Source: Pollenia angustigena | Lineage: Eukaryota > Arthropoda > Insecta > Diptera > Polleniidae | Assembly (NCBI GenBank): GCA_930367215.1 | Contig: OV884056.1 | Span: 322,492,709-322,556,708 of the forward strand | Length of the DNA stretch: 64,000 nucleotides | Direction of reading: 5' to 3' | In this document: one piece after another, positions 35,884 to 48,810 of the stretch | Layout of the letters: each line of letters begins with the position of its first letter | Position numbering within the stretch: the first letter of the stretch is position 1 | Notes under the pieces: model-generated | Databases searched by the model: none | Told to the model about the DNA's origin: nothing | Seen by the model: only the letters and a program-made list of their open reading frames with translations | Program-made: the position numbers and the translations under genes

Positions 35884-36147
35884 TTTATATTTTTTTTATA
35901 AAATTTTTGACTTATTTAGTAAGTTTTTCCTTAGGTTAAATATGACCAATCAAATCAAGTCTTACAAAGCTCAATTGTGCCAAATTGTATTACAATAACA
36001 TTATTCGTTAAAGATTCAGGCTTATTAAATTTTTTTCTAAGAGTGAGACCATAACATTTTCTTCGGTTGAGTCGTTCGGAAGTGAGCTCGTTTTTAACAG
36101 ACGAACCAAAGGAAATGTCTAAATCAATTTATTTTAATTTTTATTGA

Positions 36148-37317
36148 TTACAGATAAATATTGCTTTTGGTGTCGGTAATGATTTCTCTCGATTTATATC
36201 GAGTTTCCTCAGTGATCGCACTATACGTGTTGTTATAGATGGGATTGCATCAAACGAGTTTCAGGTAAAGTCAGGGGTACCGCAAGGTTCTGTCCTTTCT
36301 CCTACGCTATTTCTTATATTTCTTAATGACCTTCTTGGTCATACTTCAAATCCTATCTACTCTTTTGCAGATGACAGCAACATTTGTCATTCATATTCCT
36401 TCGATCATAGGCCAAGCCTTGTTGAGATTGGGGGCAAAAGGCAAAATATGAATGACACTCTTAATCAGGACCTAGCTGCAATCTCTGAGTGGGGTCAAGC
36501 GAATAGGGTCGAATTTAATGCACGCAAGACCCAATGTTGTATGTTGACCCACAGACGGGCCGTGGGATCAACTATGTCATCTGTATTAATGGGTGGCATT
36601 GATATTAAGGAATCGGATACTCTTGATGTTCTGGGCATGAGAAAACAGTGCGATGTCCGCTGGAATAAACACGTTTTCAAAGTGTCGAAAGAGGCATTCA
36701 AGTGTTTAGGTTTTTTAAAACGGTGCAAGAATCACTTCACTTCCTCCGATCTCCTTACTATCTATACCACCTATATCCGACCGAAGATGGAATACAACTC
36801 CCATATATGGGCAGGGGCTTCAAAGTCTATTTTGAACCTTCTGGACCGTGTACAAAGGAGGGCGGTGAAGCTCATCAATGACAGTAGGGTATCCAACTCT
36901 ATTGACTCATTGGGGCATCGTCGGAATGTGGGTTGTGTGACACTTTTCTATCGATATTACCATGGGAGGTGTTCCACTGAGATAAGTGAACTTATTCCAC
37001 CCGCCCGAGTATTTCTTCGTAATACTCGCTCATCCAGTGGATCACATCCGTTTGTAGTCGATTGTCCTGTGTTTCGCACAACGCATTATAGAGAAAATTC
37101 GTTTTTCAGTCGGACTATCCGTATGTGGAATAAACTTCCCGCAGAGGTCTTTCCCGGTACTTATAATTTATTAAGATTCAAGTCAAATGTCCACAAACAC
37201 TATTCCCTCTTTCCTCCTTCCCAAACCTTATTTTCCTGATCAACACAATGCACTGCATATATAGGGGGCATCCCCTGAGTGTTGGTTTATCGTTAAAAAA
37301 AAAAAAAAAAAAAAAAA
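36148..37317 (+). pseudogene. 5'-truncated LINE, reverse transcriptase C-terminal half, with poly(A) tail
   Basis: Open frame 36148-37239 without any stop, 363 codons, but lacking the endonuclease and RT N-terminus. Seen: FISSFLSDRTIRVVIDG, GVPQGSVLSPTLFLIFLNDL, the catalytic FADDSN, thumb (YTTYIRPKMEYNSHIWAG, DRVQRRAVKLI) and the C-terminal HPFVVDCPVFRTTHYRENSF and FFSRTIRMWNKLP. FF.R....WN.LP is usual in the CR1/Jockey-like groups. A 54-base 3' UTR and about 24 A residues follow (37294-37317). Truncation at the 5' end and a clean tail are classical target-primed insertion; the open frame implies recent arrival. Confidence 0.88.
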
Positions 37318-38304
37318 TATGCTGACATATTTATGTACTGTATACCAACGGAATGACAAACTTAGTTTACCTTCATTTATCAGTCGAAGTGGTGTCTCTA
37401 AAAACGAAAATACGGTAAGATAAAAATTCTGTACATGCACACATACTTATGAAGGTACAAACCAACATACATAGTATAAATATTAGGGGCGTACCGCATT
37501 CAAAAAAATTATAAAATACGAAGTACAGTTTGCAAAATGTAAACTGAATTAAATTACCGTGAAATTTAGAAAGTTGCAGCACAAAAAATGCATTCATATT
37601 CTAATTTGTATGCATTTCAGAACTGTTTAATTTGAATTTCAAAGTGTAATTAATTATATAATGAAACGTGCATGCAAAAGATTCTATATTCTTTTTATGT
37701 ATAAATAGCAATTAATATTGTCTTCTATGCTCAGGTACATTGGAAAAATTATAAAAAAATCTGGGATTTTGAAAATTAAATCTAATGGATCAATTTGTGA
37801 AACATTTGACATTTTTTATAAATGTTGTTACTCATTACACTCAAAATAGACAATTTGTATACATTAAAATTCGGCAATTTCACCAAAATATGCGCCAAAC
37901 TAATACTGAGCTGACGATATCTTAAATAACAAAATATTTTCTTGGCTAATGTGAGGTCGCTAAGCACGAATATGAAATTCATTTACCTTTCTTTATGCGC
38001 GTTTTGACGATATTCGCGAAAAAAAAAGTTTTTTTTTGTTTTTGTTTATTGGCATCATTTTATAAAATAAGTTTAACATTGTAAAATAGAGATATCTCTG
38101 TTCTTGCAGCCAAAACAACAACTGTGTTAATCGGAAAAAATTTTTAAAGTTATACCCCTTAAAAAAGTAAATATCTTGATATTTTGTAAAAAACTATCTT
38201 TTTAAATTGCTCCATTAAGTTGAAAAAATATACTGAGAATATTTTTTTATCGCAGTATTTGAAAAATAATCTCCTGGTGATCACAAGATATATAAAATTT
38301 GTAA
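37318..38304. other. No gene recognised
   Basis: AT-rich intronic DNA after the LINE tail; nothing identified. Confidence 0.4.
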
Positions 38305-38312
38305 ACTTAAAC

Positions 38313-39992
38313 CAGTGTTGCCAGTAAAATTTCGAGAAAGATACATTTTAGTTTCCAAAAAGATACACTTTTTCCCAAAATGATACATTAAAAAAAAAAA
38401 AAAAAAAAAATTCAAGTCTATTTTCAACGTTTAACATTTATTAACATTACATTTTTATTTCATATTAAATGAATATTGTAAAGAAAATGATATCATATAA
38501 ATTCATTTTTATATGGGCCAATCCTGTGTGACGAACGCTACATTCGCACGCGTTTTCTGATTGAAATATACGGGCATAATCTGACAATCGCAAAACGCTA
38601 AACATTTGCGATCTTGACTTGAAATTGCATAATACGTGTACTGTAAATCGCAATCGCAAGAAGTTTGGTGACTTCAAATTGCATAAGTATGCTCAAGGGA
38701 ACTTTAAAAAACTATGGCAGGTCGCAAGCAAAACGCACCAGTTTCAGAACACCATAAAATAAATCTGGCGTTTTGCGATTTCAAATCGCGCGATTGTCAG
38801 AACATGGCTGATAAACATTTTTTGGTCTTTCAAAAGAGATAGCTTCTACTTATATATAGTATTTAGTGACATTAATATGTACTTACGAATGACATATATC
38901 ATAATTTCTTAGCAAGTATTTGTTGCGAGATAATTGATCACAAAGTTTTGTGACGCACGCTACGAAAGTGAAAGTATCTTCAAAGGTTGATATATGTCAT
39001 TGAATTTTTAGCGAATTTGGCATGATAAGGTATACAAAATCTAATTCCTAAAAGAAAGATGACTATAAGAGAATTCTTAACGCACTTATTCGCAGCCAAA
39101 AAATGTTGTGATTTTTTTGTCAAAAGCCGTGAACCCTTTGTGACGCAAGCTACACGACGAACGTTACAGTTTTTCCATTACTATTTTATTATTATATTTT
39201 ATTTATTTTAACAAAACAAATTATATTTTTATGAATTGCATTTCTTAAACTAATTTCTTAACTAATGAATATCAACTATTTTTTTTAACGAAATTCATAT
39301 TTTGATAAGTCTGCTGTAAGTGCTATTTTAAGCACAAAAATCACCTAAAATAATGCTAAATTCACGTATAACATTAAGAAATCAGCAGTGGGGTAGGATT
39401 TGGTAAAAATTATTGCATTAATGATCATTGAAATACATATTTTTTAATATAAATATGAAATTATACATCTAGTGTTATATCCCATAAAAAAAAAATTAAT
39501 TTGAAAAATTTTTGGTTGGTGTACTGTTTCAGGGATTTGCCCATATTTATTTAAGTCATAAATATTAGGTATGTAATTTTAAAAAATAAACAAACATTAA
39601 AATTAGTTGTATGTAGCTATCTTTGGATGTTATCGAAACAAATTCATTTTTGTAAAAATTAACATTCTAGTTAAGTCGTTAATACCAAGGCGATTATATC
39701 AAAAAGTTCATATAAATTTCCTGAAAATAAAAGATGTTCATATTTAATCCGAGCAACTTGGCACTACTTGTATTCCTTGATTTAGGTGAATGTTTTCTTA
39801 ATGTTTTCTGTCACCATTATGAAAGCTGCTATTGTATAAGTATTGTGTTGGTTACGACGATCAGTCTTAATAAGTTTTAGTACATTTTGCATACAGATCT
39901 AAAAGTTACGAAAAATGTCAGGATTATACATGGTACGTGAAGCCATCAAAAGATACGAAAAATTTATCTTTCGTATCCTAATGGCAATACTG
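38313..39992. mobile_element. hAT-type element with 8-bp target duplication
   Basis: Ends CAGTGTTGCCAGTAAAATTT and inverse (ATGGCAATACTG). Flanks ACTTAAAC (38305-38312) and ACTTAGAC (39993-40000) match at 7 of 8. No transposase seen. The interior holds three TGTGACG.A.GCTAC motifs (38527, 38949, 39139) and an inner inverted pair at 38580-38801. Confidence 0.75.
38580..38801. mobile_element. Inverted-repeat insertion within the hAT-type element
   Basis: TCTGACAATCGCAAAACGC and inverse GCGTTTTGCGATT...CGATTGTCAGA; interior rich in ATTGCATAA and TTTGCGAT. Confidence 0.5.
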
Positions 39993-40324
39993 ACTTAGAC
40001 AGAAATTTAAAGAGATATAAGTTATAAAGTGGAAAAAGCCGATTTCGTTTCCCACAAAATTGCTTTAATTCAGTTTAAAGTAAAAAAAATTTTTTTTTAT
40101 TAAAATAAATTTTGTATGGGAAATAAAATCAGGCTTTTTTACTTAATCTCCTCGATTTTAAGTTTAAGCTTGAAAGAAATGATTTATTAAATTTTCCGTT
40201 TTAATTAACTAAAAAAAAACTACTAAAACTACCACAACAGCACTGTAAAAAATCTGCATTTGCTTACAATTATACTCTATGCGAACGTTAACGTGTGACA
40301 TCGTGGGATTGGCTGTATAAGTTT

Positions 40325-41015
40325 CCTAATATTTTTAATTAGGCTAAAGTTCATCAAATTTAATTTTCATTAAATTATTTTTATGAAGAAAGGAATCTTA
40401 CAACATGAAATTAATTAAAATTTATTGATAATTTTTCATTCTTGACTGAAGCAGGGCTCGAACCCAGGCGTTTCTACGGACAGGTCACCCTTACATGTTT
40501 CGATTGCAACCGCTCAATCTCAATCTCTTCAGAGGGGTTTATCGTTTAACACTCGCAGCCATCGACGACTGCTGACGTCAATAGTCAAACATCAATCCTT
40601 AAACCAAATTGTATTTAACCTTTGGTAGATCGAAATTTGCTTTTGAATGATTATCTATTTTTTATTTATTTTACATGTTTTTTCCTGACTTCTGTTTTTT
40701 CGTACTTTTGTCAAGAATTCTTCTTGAAGTCCAAAGTACATTATTTTTGTTTTTGTTTTTCATTTTTTTGTCTTTCTTTTTCTTGTTGAACTTTTCCAGC
40801 ACAACTTGAAGGACAAATGCAAACATAGAGCCCGTGCCTTAACTTTAACAATAATTAGTATTGTGGTTATTTTGTTGAACTATTTATGGTTTTTAGTCCA
40901 AATTTTTTAATATTTTTAATTAGACTAAAGTTCATCAAATTTAATTTTCATTAAATTATTTTTATGAAGAAAGGAATTTTATAACATGAAATTAATTAAA
41001 ATTTATTGATAATTT
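40325..41015 (-). mobile_element. Dimeric hammerhead-bearing element, copy A (retrozyme-like)
   Basis: Minus-strand copy of the element at 48811-49616. A body of about 110 bases occurs twice in the same direction (40908-41014 and 40327-40440, period about 575), separated by a unique part that ends in the hammerhead at 40488-40536 and the GGTTCGAGCCC segment. It keeps the two-body layout of copy B but is clearly diverged from it. No protein is encoded. Confidence 0.75.
40488..40536 (-). ncRNA. Type I hammerhead ribozyme motif, copy A
   Basis: Minus strand: stem I CCCT (40536-40533), core CTGAAGA (40532-40526), stem II GATTG/CAATC (40525-40521, 40506-40502; loop lengthened by a GATTGA duplication), core GAAA (40501-40498), palindromic helix III ACATGT, cleavage triplet GTA, stem I AGGG (40491-40488). 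Against copy B, stem I changed from CCAT/ATGG to CCCT/AGGG, keeping all four pairs. Confidence 0.7.
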
Positions 41016-41340
41016 TTTCCTTAAAGTTTCCTTAAAAACAATATGGCGCGTAATGTGTTAAATGTTATTGTTTACATTTGTTTGCAATAGAGCAAATATG
41101 CACTACTAATCTTGCTCATGTTTTTTTTTAGTGCAAACGAAGTAAATTAGAGCAAATTGCAAATTCATACATTTTGTTTGTATTGTGCCAAATGTGTGTA
41201 TTTTTGCACGCATTTGCACTACCCATCGTGATTTCCCTTACTAATATAACATAAAAAATTTAAGTATTTAGACCGTTAAAGAAAGCATAAATCAACTAAC
41301 ATTTCTGGGGACCAATTGCTGTTTTTTTTTTTTGCATATG
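41016..41340. other. No gene recognised
   Basis: AT-rich DNA with a diverged GCAAATNTGCAC-type motif repeated. Nothing identified. Confidence 0.35.
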
Positions 41341-41344
41341 CGCA

Positions 41345-41700
41345 GTATCAAGCTGGAATCTTTAATGAGACATGGTACCAAGATTTTCTTTGAAAAAAGT
41401 TATTTGTGAATGCAAGAAGTGTAGTTTTAGTGGCATGTTGCTTCCGAGTTATTTATATGAAACAAGAATTTCTTGTACCAGTTCTTTGTAATTTGCAGCT
41501 CTTATATTTTCGAAAGCTTTCCACGCTCGTCTTTCTATATTAACCAACTTAGATTTGAACAATTGGCTCTTAAAGATATTTGTTATTTGGGGACCCATAA
41601 ATATGCCTGCTTTTAATTTGGCCTCACTTATGAGTGGAAATATATACTAGGTGCCTAAACGCCTCTCCATCTCTGTTAAAAGCTTTTATCAAATTTTTTA
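41345..41700 (-). pseudogene. Relic of a repeat-associated protein of unknown function
   Basis: Minus strand, with frameshifts: ISEAKLKAGIFMGPQIT, ERRAWKAFENIRAANYKELV, QEILVSYK then LHFLHSQITFFKENLG. From memory, this order (EAK.K.GIF.GPQI, AWK.F....NY.ELV, LK.HFLHSHLDFFPENLG) is found in a multi-copy uncharacterised family in arthropod genomes. I cannot assign a biochemical role. Confidence 0.5.
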
Positions 41701-42189
41701 TTAAGCCTTGATATTTAATAGCGGTAAATATAAATTTGCGATAAATGTTATAAATAAAATTACAGAAGAACAGTCATTTTAAAACAACACATTTGTTAAT
41801 TTTCTGTTTGGAATCGAAACATTTACCTTATTCACAAATTGTTTGTTGTATTTTGATATAATAAATTGGTGTTAACGTCCGAGTTAAATTTTAAGAAAAA
41901 TACTAAAATATATGTAATTTGTTTATTTAACGTGTAAAAACTAAATAATTAAATAAAAATAATGATCTAAAAGTGTAAACAAAACCAGCTGATTAAGTAG
42001 CACACTGAAAATAAATAGCTAACAGAGTTGTATTGACATACAATACATTTGAACATGAATAATAAAACAAAATTTTTATGACGGTCACAAAACTAATCAA
42101 TATGACACAATGAAACACTCTGTGAATTACCCAATTGCATTTATTAAATTTAATTATGAACATCTATGGAAACAAAACACCTCACATTG
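41701..42189. other. No gene recognised
   Basis: AT-rich intronic DNA; nothing identified. Confidence 0.4.
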
Positions 42190-42310
42190 TCTTACTATGA
42201 AAGTTTGAGTTTATGGGTGAGAGGGGAGAGAAGAATAGCCTGTTCTCTTCCCCTCTCACCTATAAAGTCAGACTTTCTGAAAGAAAACTTTCATTGTGTA
42301 AACCCAGGCT
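42190..42310. mobile_element. Hairpin MITE, second copy of the 34413 family
   Basis: ACTATGAAAGTTTGAGTTTA and inverse; right end AACCCAGGCT then TA. Left end decayed. Confidence 0.7.
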
Positions 42311-42311
42311 T

Positions 42312-43844
42312 ACAAAAAGTTTTGAAAAGTCTTTCAATGTTTGAAACATTAACATAATTTTTACTTAAAAAAAAACGATACAACACTAATTTTTACATAT
42401 ACAAACACACAGTCTTATTTTTCTACACTGTAAATTGTAGTGTAGTGGCTTGAAAATGGAAGGAAATCTTGAATTGCTTATGTGGGTCAGTAAATAAAAA
42501 ACTACAAAAAACACATCAATACGAGTGCAGATCAATTGAATTTACAATATTTTTAATCCTTCTAAAACTATTGCTTAATCATAATAATAGGTATAAGAGC
42601 AATTCTTTAACTGTGACATCTGTAACTTGTAACAATTACTTGTTTACACAGTGAACACTTTTTGCTTAAAAAGAAAAATAAAGACGCATTTTGTAAAGAA
42701 AATTGTATAATTTTTCCCACAATGGTGCCATTGTCAGATGCAGTAATTTTACACATCTGCCAAATTAAACTGAGCTTACAATGTTCACACAGTTGCAAGA
42801 CGATTTTAGACATTTTTAATGGCAACATTGTAAGCTTAAAGTTAAGGAAAATTAAATTGAGAGCAACATAAAACCAAGTTATTTCTTTTTTTGTTGAAAA
42901 ATGGAAATTTTTAATAACAAGAAATTAAATAAACATTTTCGAAACTTTCAATCAATAATTAGGGTTATAAGACTGCAAAGCCAAGGTACATACAGTGTCG
43001 GAAAAATATAAGGAACGATATCTTCCTTCCAATTAACATGTCGTAGAAAATTTTGTTTTAATTGATTAAGACATTTTTAAAAATTTTATGCTTTGCTATT
43101 ATGCGCTTAAATTTTTTCATACAATATTTTTGAATTTTCTAAAGTTTATATGAAAATATTTTTTAAGTGAGGTGAATGAAGCGTTTTACGAATAACACCC
43201 GTCATTTTGTATTAATTTCTTATGAAATTGTTGACGTGGAATCGCTATTAAATTTACAATTTTAGTGTTAACAAAAAAATTCTGTTGGGTATCTTTCGTA
43301 CGATTCATTGACATGAAAATCTGACTTTTTGTTGTCAATGGCCTATTAAAATGACAGCTTGTAGGCAAGAGAGGCGAGGAGAATGATTTTTGGCAGCGTA
43401 AAAACTCAGAAGACCTTCTTGCATCAGGCCTTGCCTGATTCAATTACTTTTCTTATCTAACAGCTAAAGAATGCCTCATAGAAGGCCTCAGCTAAATGGT
43501 ATAAAAGATAAGATACGCCTTCCACACTCGCTTCTATGAAAAGGGAGTAGAAAAGGAGTAACATTTTTTTTTTTTTTTGGCACAAGCAAAATAATTATTT
43601 TTTTTTTCATTCCGTTACCGTTCTTATGTACCTGCTAAAGAATCGAGAGCGAAAGGCCTACTCCGCAATGACAACGTGTGTATAAAAGATATGAGTATGG
43701 AATGTAGTGAAGCAGACCTTGTATATCTATAAGAAGGAGTCAGAAGGCATTCACACACAATATCTTTACTTATGAGCACACAAAATTTTTTCGACAAATC
43801 ACGAAAATGCTACCCTGATCTAATTATTGTATTTCAAAAAACAA
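42312..43844. other. No gene recognised
   Basis: AT-rich DNA, then a region (43440-43760) with repeated AAAAGATA(A/T)GA blocks. Nothing supported as a gene. Confidence 0.4.
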
Positions 43845-44949
43845 CCCTGCAGATAACAAGACTTGTCCATACATGCATGCAAAGAGTAGTCCATTACTCC
43901 AAATATATGGGTAAAATGTGGTCCATTTAACATTACGATGTCCTAGGAGGGGCCATATAACTCATCGAAGTAGTCCCTAAACTACTCCATGAAGTACTAA
44001 AGTGGGTTAATTTTAAAAGTACTCCATGTTACTACAGTATGGAGTACACTTAAGAGGTAGTTTAAGCATTTTTCTTTTTAATTTTTTACTAATCGCCTTT
44101 TATGGTGTGTATTTTAGTCTATTATTGCAATTATTAAATATATTTACTTGGTATTTTTAATTTTTTGACCTTTTTTCCACAAATTTCACAAACTTTCACT
44201 TTTAAATAAACAATTAATAATGGACACCATCAGGGCTACCAAAGTGTAATACTGTAAACTATGTATTTACAGTTATTGGCAGCACTGCATGATAATTTCT
44301 TATAACATGATCCATACTACAGTACATTATAGTACGTTTCCACTTACATGTTTTGGGCCACAAAACTAGTTTTGCAGCAAAACAAGTGTTTTGCTACTTG
44401 TTTTCCTATACATTTTTCATGTTCGAAAACTCAAACAAAAACTAGTTTTGCTTCAAAACATGTCGAAAATCATGAATACAACTCTGGGTTAATTATTGGT
44501 AATTGACAATTTCGAAAAAAGTGACATAGTTACCAAAATATCAAGACTTATTAAACAGGTTTATGCAACTCTCCAGCTGATTTGTTTATTTGCAGCGTAA
44601 AAATAATAAAATAATATGGTAAAAAGGTAGTAAATTATGGGCTTTTATATACGTACATATATGTATGTATATCTGTGTATTAAAAAACAAACAAGAAAAT
44701 TTCCTGTTAAAGAAAAATATTTTTTTTTCAACACATATTTTTTTTGGCTTTCATATTTGTTTACAACATAAATGTCAAATTGATTTCGAAAAATCGAAAA
44801 CCAAAACCAGTTTTACATAATGGAAACACTTTGACACGTTTTGCTCAAAACAAGTTGTTTTGCTCATAGTGGAAACATAGTATTAGACCATGTTGTAAGT
44901 AGTCCATTTAAGCCACAATGGACCACGTAGTCCAATATTATCTGTAGGG
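43845..44949. mobile_element. Inverted-repeat element with CCCTGCAGATAA ends, host of a nested MITE
   Basis: CCCTGCAGATAACA at 43845, inverse TTATCTGTAGGG ending 44949. Interior near both ends is rich in TAGTCCAT and AGTACTCCAT. Nested element at 44336-44876. Confidence 0.6.
44336..44876. mobile_element. Nested MITE with GTTTCCACTT ends
   Basis: GTTTCCACTTACATGTTTTG and inverse CAAAAC...ATAGTGGAAAC. Short direct repeat ATAGTA at both flanks. Interior rich in AAAACAAGT/ACTAGTTTTG. Confidence 0.65.
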
Positions 44950-47412
44950 AATATCTAACAACTTATTATGACAGGGTTGTATTTTTCTCAAAATACGTAA
45001 GACTAGTGTGATACTGTAAAACGACCTTCAAATCCTAAGATTTACGATTACTTATGATAATCTTAATGATCTAAAATCTTGCTTAATATTCTAATTATTT
45101 AAATGATTATTAAGAATAAAATTGAAAACAATCAATGACACTCATAATAAAAATTAGAATATTTTTAGATTATTTGGAATTTTTTCGACTATTTTTTGAT
45201 AATTTAAAGTAGTGATTTTTAGATAATTTCTAATCGTAACTTATTTAAAAAAATTCTTTCTCTTCTTAATAAAATTTAACAGCTTTGCTTTAAACCTAAT
45301 AAACTTTATTGAAGTTTTAAGAAGTCTTAGGTTTCTTTCCCCACAGTGCCCAGTCATTGCTATTCGTAACATTATCCGATATATACATAATTTTTTCGCA
45401 GAGTTCCAAATAGGTTTAAAAATTATAATTTATTTAATAATATTATAAGCATGTGAGTTTGTATTCAAATTTAAACGTTTGTTGCAAAAACTATCGTGCG
45501 ACAATAAGTCATGCAATTGCGTTTTTTTTTTATTTTAACACTACACGGAGAAAATAAATTTTTAAAACGATAAAGGGTTTTGCTGACAAGCGTTTCAATG
45601 CAAAATATGTATTGTAAAGCGACGAATAAAGTAAATTCGTTTCTTGATATCTGTTTTATTTTAAATTACTTTATTCTCGCCTTAAATTCTAAATAGAATT
45701 ATTATTTAAGTGTATTTCAAAGTTAAATTGATATAACTACTGAAGTGCGCTAAAAATCGTGGCATTTGTTGTTTACTTTTATATATTTTTTTTTTTTTTT
45801 GGCAAAAAGCGATTTTGTTGTTTGTATGTGCCGTATGTTAAGATACGATTGTGGCACATTACAAGTTGGCAAATATTCTGTTGCAGAGTTATTTATTTTT
45901 GTAGTTGTACTGTTTTTATTTTTTTTTTAGCTTTTAACAATTTCTTGGGCAATTGTTGAAAGAAAAAGCTACCAGCTAGCAAAACTATAGATAAATTTAA
46001 CAAAAATAATAATAATAAAAAAAAAACACTTCCACAACTCTTAAAGAATTACTCAATTTTGTAAATGTTTCATTTGAAAATGTATCTGTGTGAATTCATG
46101 TATGTATGTATATGTTTTAGCAGTTTGGCCGTATGTATCTTTGTGTCTATTGGCGTATCGTAACCAAACATTTACTAAATTTAATCATTTATATTAAAGC
46201 AACAAGCAAAGCAAAGCAAACTGCATTCATTCACAGTGGCGGAGTGCAAAATGAACGTTTTGAATTTAATAAAATTCTTTACAAATTTTAAGTATGTCGG
46301 TCTAAACAACAGGTTTTCCAACCTTTTAATTCGCTGGTTTTTCTCCTTTTAATACATAAATATGTATTTTTGTATGTATGTATATTTAAGTATGCACTCG
46401 TATGTATATTTATCACATTAGTGTGGTCCAAATATAATTTTTGTGCAATCACTTTCAAAATCCCTCAATTTTGGAGTGAAGGCATTATTTTTTTCTGGGT
46501 CAAATATCAATAACACACTTACTCGAATGGGGGTGGGTGTCTTAGATGATAACCAGGGCAAGTTTGTTTATGAGACCAAAAAAAAAAAATAAAATATGCC
46601 AAACAAGCACACACAGAAAACAAATTGGTTGGAAAACGGTTGCAGTAATAAAATATTGATCAAGAAATACAATTTACTATTGCAACTATTAAAAATGTAT
46701 AGTTCTAACTGATTTTTAATTCTCTTGATCATTAAAACGTTATGCTAACTGAAATATGATTCCTTCAATTCTTTTATTAGTTATGATAACTAATTTAATT
46801 TAGTTTTAAAAATTAGTACAAATGGTTATAATCACAACCGAATTTAATACAGGGCAATACTGAATATTGGTCTTTGCAATTAATAATTTGATTTCGTCAA
46901 TAAATTTTGTAATATAAATGTTAATTCATTTATTGCAGCTAATAATCGATTGCTAGTATAGTTTCAATTCGATTACAACAACTGAAAATATAATTATTTG
47001 GTATTCACAACCAAAAAAGATGTTATATGTCCCAATTGTTTACTAAATTTTCTGTCAAAACATTAAATATAATAAAATAATTTTAATTTTATATTAAAAT
47101 AAATAAGTTTGTGTTAAAAAATTGAAAATGTGCAAAAACTTAATAAATAGGGGTAAGTTATTTACGTATTTTTATAATTATGTACATTTGCACGTACATA
47201 TGTGTGTATGTATTATATTTCTTACAAATACACACATATATGTACCCACCTAGCATTTTCAATCAAAAGAATCAAATGGGAATCTCATGAAGGGCATTCA
47301 TCGTCGACGAGCGCAATTTTTAATCGTAAAAGATTCCTCGCACGGGAGAAACTTTTACACAAGCTGATTCCTCTGCGAGATACTTCTACAACACAGCGAA
47401 AGACGCTTTTAT
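44950..47412. other. No gene recognised
   Basis: AT-rich intron. Sequence around 46610 (ACACACAGAAAACAAATTGG) resembles the inverse of about 50460 (TCTGTTTTCTCTGTGCAGG); both may be termini of small repeats, not resolved. At 47260-47400 is a less AT-rich piece with no recognised motif. Confidence 0.4.
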
Positions 47413-48157
47413 CACAGTGCAAAAAAATTTGGGACATTGCCGCCAGCCTCAACACTTGCAACGCTAAGTGAAACTAGAATGTACTTGAGCTAAAAAATAA
47501 TTTCAGATGTCTTCTTTTCTTAGAATATATTATCCCTCTAACACTCATTTTAAGGAGTAATTTTTGTCCTTTTTTAACTTCCCAACAAAAGTATACTAAA
47601 ACGACACTTTAGAGGTTTAAAAAGTTCCACGAATATTTTCTGCATCAAATTTTACTAGGGGTCTTCTAAGAACAAAACATCGTGCAATGTATGTAAAACG
47701 GGTTTTCGAAATTCCTGGCCTTGAAATTTTTGAATTTCTTGAAAACCCATTTTACATAAAGTGCATGAACTTTTTGTCTTAAAATTTGATGCAAAAAATA
47801 TTCGTGGAACATTTTAACCCTCTAAAGTGCCGTTTTAGAATACTTTTGTTGGGAAATTAAAAAAAGGGCAAAAATTACCCCTTAAAATGAGTTATAGAGA
47901 ATTAATATATACTAAGAAAAGAATCGCAATACGATTTTACTGAAGACATCTGAAATTATTTTTTAGCTCAGAGTTACATTAAGTATATTTTTTTTGACTT
48001 ATACCAAACGCCTATTCAAAAAATTCAAAAACTTTAAAAGCCCATATTTCGGGAACTAAAGCTAACTTTTCAAAACCCTTTGGCAGATTTGCTCTAATAA
48101 TGTTCTAGTTTCATTTTGCGTTGCAAGTATTGATGCTGGTTTTTTTGTTGCACAGTG
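47413..48157. mobile_element. Inverted-repeat element F2
   Basis: CACAGTGCAAAAAAA at the left, inverse TTTGTTGCACAGTG at the right, TAT on both sides. A full-length palindrome whose centre is near 47730. Same family as F1, which has one half flipped. Confidence 0.75.
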
Positions 48158-48159
48158 TA

Positions 48160-48810
48160 TTGATCGTAGGCGAATTCGTTTGAGATTTCTGTAAAGATTT
48201 TCTAATGAGTGAATGAATGAATCTTATGAGACTATTGGAGGAATTCCCTTACAACTTGTAGAATGCTTACACATATAACTGAGCCACCTAAACAAGAGCA
48301 TCAAGCTTCTTTTTCATACAATTTATACGAAACAAACCTTAAGATAAGGAATTCAACAACAATCCTGTTGGAAAATCTTATTTGGCAGATCCTTACGTCG
48401 GCTTGTTTAAATAAAATTGTATTAACAAGTGAATTTTCATGTTTTAAAAACGCCCTTATTTAGGTAGCTCAGTAATTGTTATATGACTCATAAGGAGATC
48501 CGCAAAAGGTTCATTCCAAGTTTAAAAGACAAGCGTGTCAGAAAATGTATAAAAAACGAATAAATAAAAAATTTTGATCATCAGAAGATTCTTTGAGGAG
48601 TTAGACAATCGTCTTACAAACATCTTATGCTATCTGGGCAATATCTTAGACCTACATGTACATATTGTTTATATTTTGCTCCGCGTGTACATTGGTCAAA
48701 CAAATATGTTATAAGTACATTAGATGAAAATCGCTGTTTTTTTAGTGATTTTCATATTAATTTACAGCTTCAATCACTGTTCGTATTGTAAAAACCACAT
48801 GTTAATTATT
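48160..48810. other. No gene recognised
   Basis: AT-rich intronic DNA; a short coding-like stretch at 48263-48463 matches nothing I know. Confidence 0.35.
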
